DNA of 64,000 nucleotides, from positions 17,944,469 to 18,008,468 of the forward strand of contig NC_057790.1 of NCBI RefSeq assembly GCF_014905175.1. Direction: 5' to 3'. Under the pieces are notes generated by a model that did not search any database, was not told the origin of the DNA, and was given only the letters and a program-made list of their open reading frames with translations. The DNA comes from Aphidius gifuensis. Its lineage: Eukaryota > Arthropoda > Insecta > Hymenoptera > Braconidae. The translations under genes were made by a program, and so were the position numbers. Shown one piece after another: positions 60,936 through 64,000 of this stretch (position 1 is the first letter of the stretch; every line of letters begins with the position of its first letter).

Positions 60936-63900
60936 AGTATAGATATTTATTGAAAAAAAAAGTTCAAAAAGTTAGTCATTGTTATAACTTCCTATGAGAT
61001 CTCGAAAAGACTTAATTTTTTTACCCGGACTTAATTTTAGACCTAATTAAAAGACTTAATTTTATTATGTAATGACAAATTTTTTTTTTAATTTAAAAAT
61101 ATATTAAGATTAAACTATTAATTTATCATTATATACTGTTGCTGTTATATAGATTTAATCAATTCGTATATATATATATATAATCAAATGTTCTTTGTAC
61201 AATTGTACTGGATAATATTTTAGCTCAATATATTAAATATATATCATCAGAATGATATATTGATTGCAATATAGTTGCACTACATGTACTAAATATATGT
61301 ATAACACTGTACGCGAGACAGCGTTAAACATGATTTCTGATATGATAAACATCATCGAACATGATCAACATGTTTACAAAGTAGTTGTCAACTTGTTTAA
61401 ACACGTATATATAATCACGCTTTAAAATGATCCATAAATTCATAACATAATCCATCAAATACATGCAAAAAAAAAATATATATATTTACTCATTGTTCAA
61501 TTCAATCGCTCAAAAAAAAATGTATATATTTATTTCTCAAGTACCAGCATGGTTTGCATGACACATTTAAGCCTGCACACATAAAAAAAAAAAAAAATTC
61601 ACGTGACAAAAAAACCAAGTAAGTATATAAATAATATTCAATTTCAAAAAAATTATCAAGATTTTTCTAGAGAATTATTTGATATTTTAAAAATTGAAAA
61701 AAAAATTAAAAAATAAATCATATAGCGTGTAAAAACCACTGTGGATATATACATATTCTATAAGAATATTATATACTGTAGACCTTTTTTTCATGGTATT
61801 TCATTGTATTTTCATTTATAATAAATTTACGCGTGCGCTGTTCACAAGCCCTTATATACTTACCCCCTATACATTGTACTTATAAAATACTATACTGTAG
61901 CACTTCAACCCTGTAGTGGAAGATTGTACCCTTCGGCTTTCTGTGTTCTTTTCTTTATTCGTATGAATACATCATATACATATACACATCGCCACAGTTT
62001 GTAATAGTGTGATGGTTGGGTGTTATGGTGGTAAAATTCTTCATTTTTATATTATTATTTTTTTTTTATTTGTTGGTTGATGATCGTTGTGTTTGGTGCG
62101 TTGTCGGTTGTAGGAATGCCGTCAGCAGACCAGCAGCTTGCCCACTGTTACCACGCTTTTGCATTTGCTCTTCTTCTTCTTCTTTTTCTTCTTAAACTTT
62201 TCTTTTTGTTTTCTTATTTTTTATTTTTCGCTGTTGGTCTCTATCTATCTCTCTTTCTCTCACAAATTGACATAGTCCTTCAATTCTCCTTCACTGATGC
62301 CTGTATGCACAAGTCTTCTTCATTGGACCTCGATTCCGTTCAAGCCTTTATGCTCTTTGCCTTCATTTTATTTATCTCTTTCTTATAGCTTATACACTGT
62401 GATGTATCTGATGGATATTTGCCTCGTCTTCTCACTTGCTCTTTTACGCGATGATACTTATTTTGCCTTCACACACAACGTTAGATTTACTTCAGGTTCA
62501 ATGACTTTGTGACTTGAGTGCATTTATATATATGTATACATATGTATTGTGCATGTCCTCGTGCTCATTTTATCTACCAAGATAATGTTAACTTTTATCA
62601 GTTAAATCCAACAATTATTTGTTTTTTAAAAAAAACATTATAACTATGAAAAATTGAGCTTAATAAATTTGTATATAATTTTATAATAGAATCAAGTTTA
62701 AATTTTGATAAAGATACTTCAAATAAAATAGGATTATATATTGAAGATTTTTTTTTTCCCTTTTTTCAAAGCTTTTAAATGTCCTTAGAAGTGATTGTAA
62801 AGTTGGTGGTCTTTTTCGTCTATGTATTCTAAGGGGTGAAAATGGTTCGACAGATTTACTTCGGTAAAGATCAAATAATGAAAATGTTCAAAATATTTTT
62901 TTTTTTTAAAACCAAAATCCTGAGAATTACATTTGATGAGGTATAAATACGAGAAAAAAAAAAAAAAAATGTGTATATGTATAACGTGTCTTCTTCTGTC
63001 CTTTTATTATGATGATGCGTATATTTCTTTTCAACTTGTTGTCGAGGATTAAAGCGTACCACTGTCTCTTCTTCTGCTGGTTTCTTGGGGGCTTATTTTT
63101 TCCACGAAATCCATGGCTCTCTTCATCCAAGTTTTATCCCTTTTGCTTGTATTTTTTTAATATATATATAGTTATAAATATATACATATACTATACATTT
63201 TCTGTTGTGTTTGCCCTTTTTATTTTTCCCCTGCATCGTTTGGCTGGCAGGGACAAGGCTTCACCCTGACTATCGTCTTGTTGCTTCTTTCCACTGTACA
63301 CTTTTTCTTATTCTTATTATTTTTTTTTCTTATATATCCTTTTTTTTTTTTATTTTTTTTTCCTGTTCTAAAACCCTTTTGAACAAGTCCTGTGGCCGTT
63401 TTTGAAAGATTTTTTTTTTTTTCTCAAGACATACTCGCCCGCCTCCAACGAATCTCAGAGTCTACCACCTGCTGCTGTTTTGCCAATGACTTAAAAAATT
63501 CAACATCTTTACCACCGAACTATATTCAACACTAATCTTCATAGCCATCATTTAAGAGAAAAAAAAAACACTTTATTCTTGTATGCATATAAGAATAATT
63601 ACTTGACTATTATTATTAAATTATCATTCAAAAATTTCCTAATTATAATGGTTATTTTTAACTGACTGATTACAACATAATTTCGATAAGTTTTAACAAG
63701 TCATAGAGGCATATACTATTCTAAAATTATATTTACAATAATATATATTTATTTATATTTTAATAAATTAGGTTCAATTGAAATTGTAGTCTTATTAATA
63801 CCATTTGATAATTTTATTTACAAAAACATGTTTGGATGAGTCACCATCATCCGTTCTGACCGTTATCTTATCTCTTTGAATCACGACAAAATAATATTAA

Positions 63901-64000
63901 CACTCCTCGTTTCATAAGAACTCATGGTATTTGTCATTTTGACTTGAAGCAAAATATAATTTTATATATTTCAATTTTATATTTTCTCTTATTTATTTAT
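60936..64000. other. AT-rich tail of window, nothing recognised
   Basis: No gene, RNA gene or repeat family recognised. There is a forkhead-like TGTTTAC near 61370 and several CT-rich stretches between 62150 and 63470. Confidence 0.5.

Noticed and set aside
1..64000. CRISPR arrays, operons, prophage or viral genes
   Set aside because: No regularly spaced repeats, no bacterial-type gene packing and no viral protein reading were found. The genes are intron-bearing animal genes.

Overview
The window is an AT-rich piece of an animal nuclear genome, almost certainly an insect. Genes are split by GT-AG introns, many only 75-200 bp long. Exons use A/T-ending codons, and introns and spacers are full of poly-A/poly-T runs. 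Four conserved single-copy metazoan genes can be read: cytosolic malate dehydrogenase, HECTD1, DNAJC3/P58IPK and ZMIZ/Tonalli. A small hymenopteran such as a parasitoid wasp would fit the base composition and gene structure, but the order is a guess. I see no viral genes, CRISPR arrays, tRNA or rRNA genes, and no intact transposon.

Layout. 1-832 (+): 3' part of cytosolic malate dehydrogenase, whose last intron has a GC-AG boundary. 833-2679: convergent 3' spacer. 2680-13981 (-): complete HECTD1 E3 ubiquitin ligase, rebuilt as 11 constitutive coding exons plus a 36-nt microexon (2626 aa with the microexon, 2614 without), with at least one 5'UTR exon upstream. 15003-15755: divergent promoter region shared with DNAJC3, carrying a perfect ERSE and a UPRE core. 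15756-17554 (+): complete DNAJC3, 4 exons, 481 aa. 17555-24132: spacer between convergent genes, containing a GC-rich hairpin, a degenerate local tandem repeat and a 13-bp inverted repeat. 24133-27541 (-): complete ZMIZ/Tonalli SP-RING gene, 7 coding exons, 946 aa. 27645-64000: about 36 kb with no convincing protein-coding gene. It holds microsatellites, a GGAGTC-type minisatellite, a few GC-elevated islands and isolated splice-donor-like sites on the minus strand, and is probably upstream/intronic regulatory DNA of the ZMIZ gene or a neighbour.

The genes are not an operon. Their products act in unrelated places: cytosolic malate/oxaloacetate redox, ubiquitin ligation, ER-lumen co-chaperoning, and nuclear SUMO/chromatin co-regulation. 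The one clear functional link in the DNA is the ER-stress element pair next to DNAJC3, which fits the known unfolded-protein-response role of that co-chaperone.

The most interesting points are the ERSE/UPRE pair, the GC-AG intron, an intron inside the HECT domain that is in frame and stop-free, a GC-elevated phase-0 cassette-exon candidate inside HECTD1, unassigned exon-like pieces upstream of HECTD1, and the gene-empty 36 kb. All exon joins were made by eye from splice signals, reading phase and family similarity. None has been checked against transcripts.
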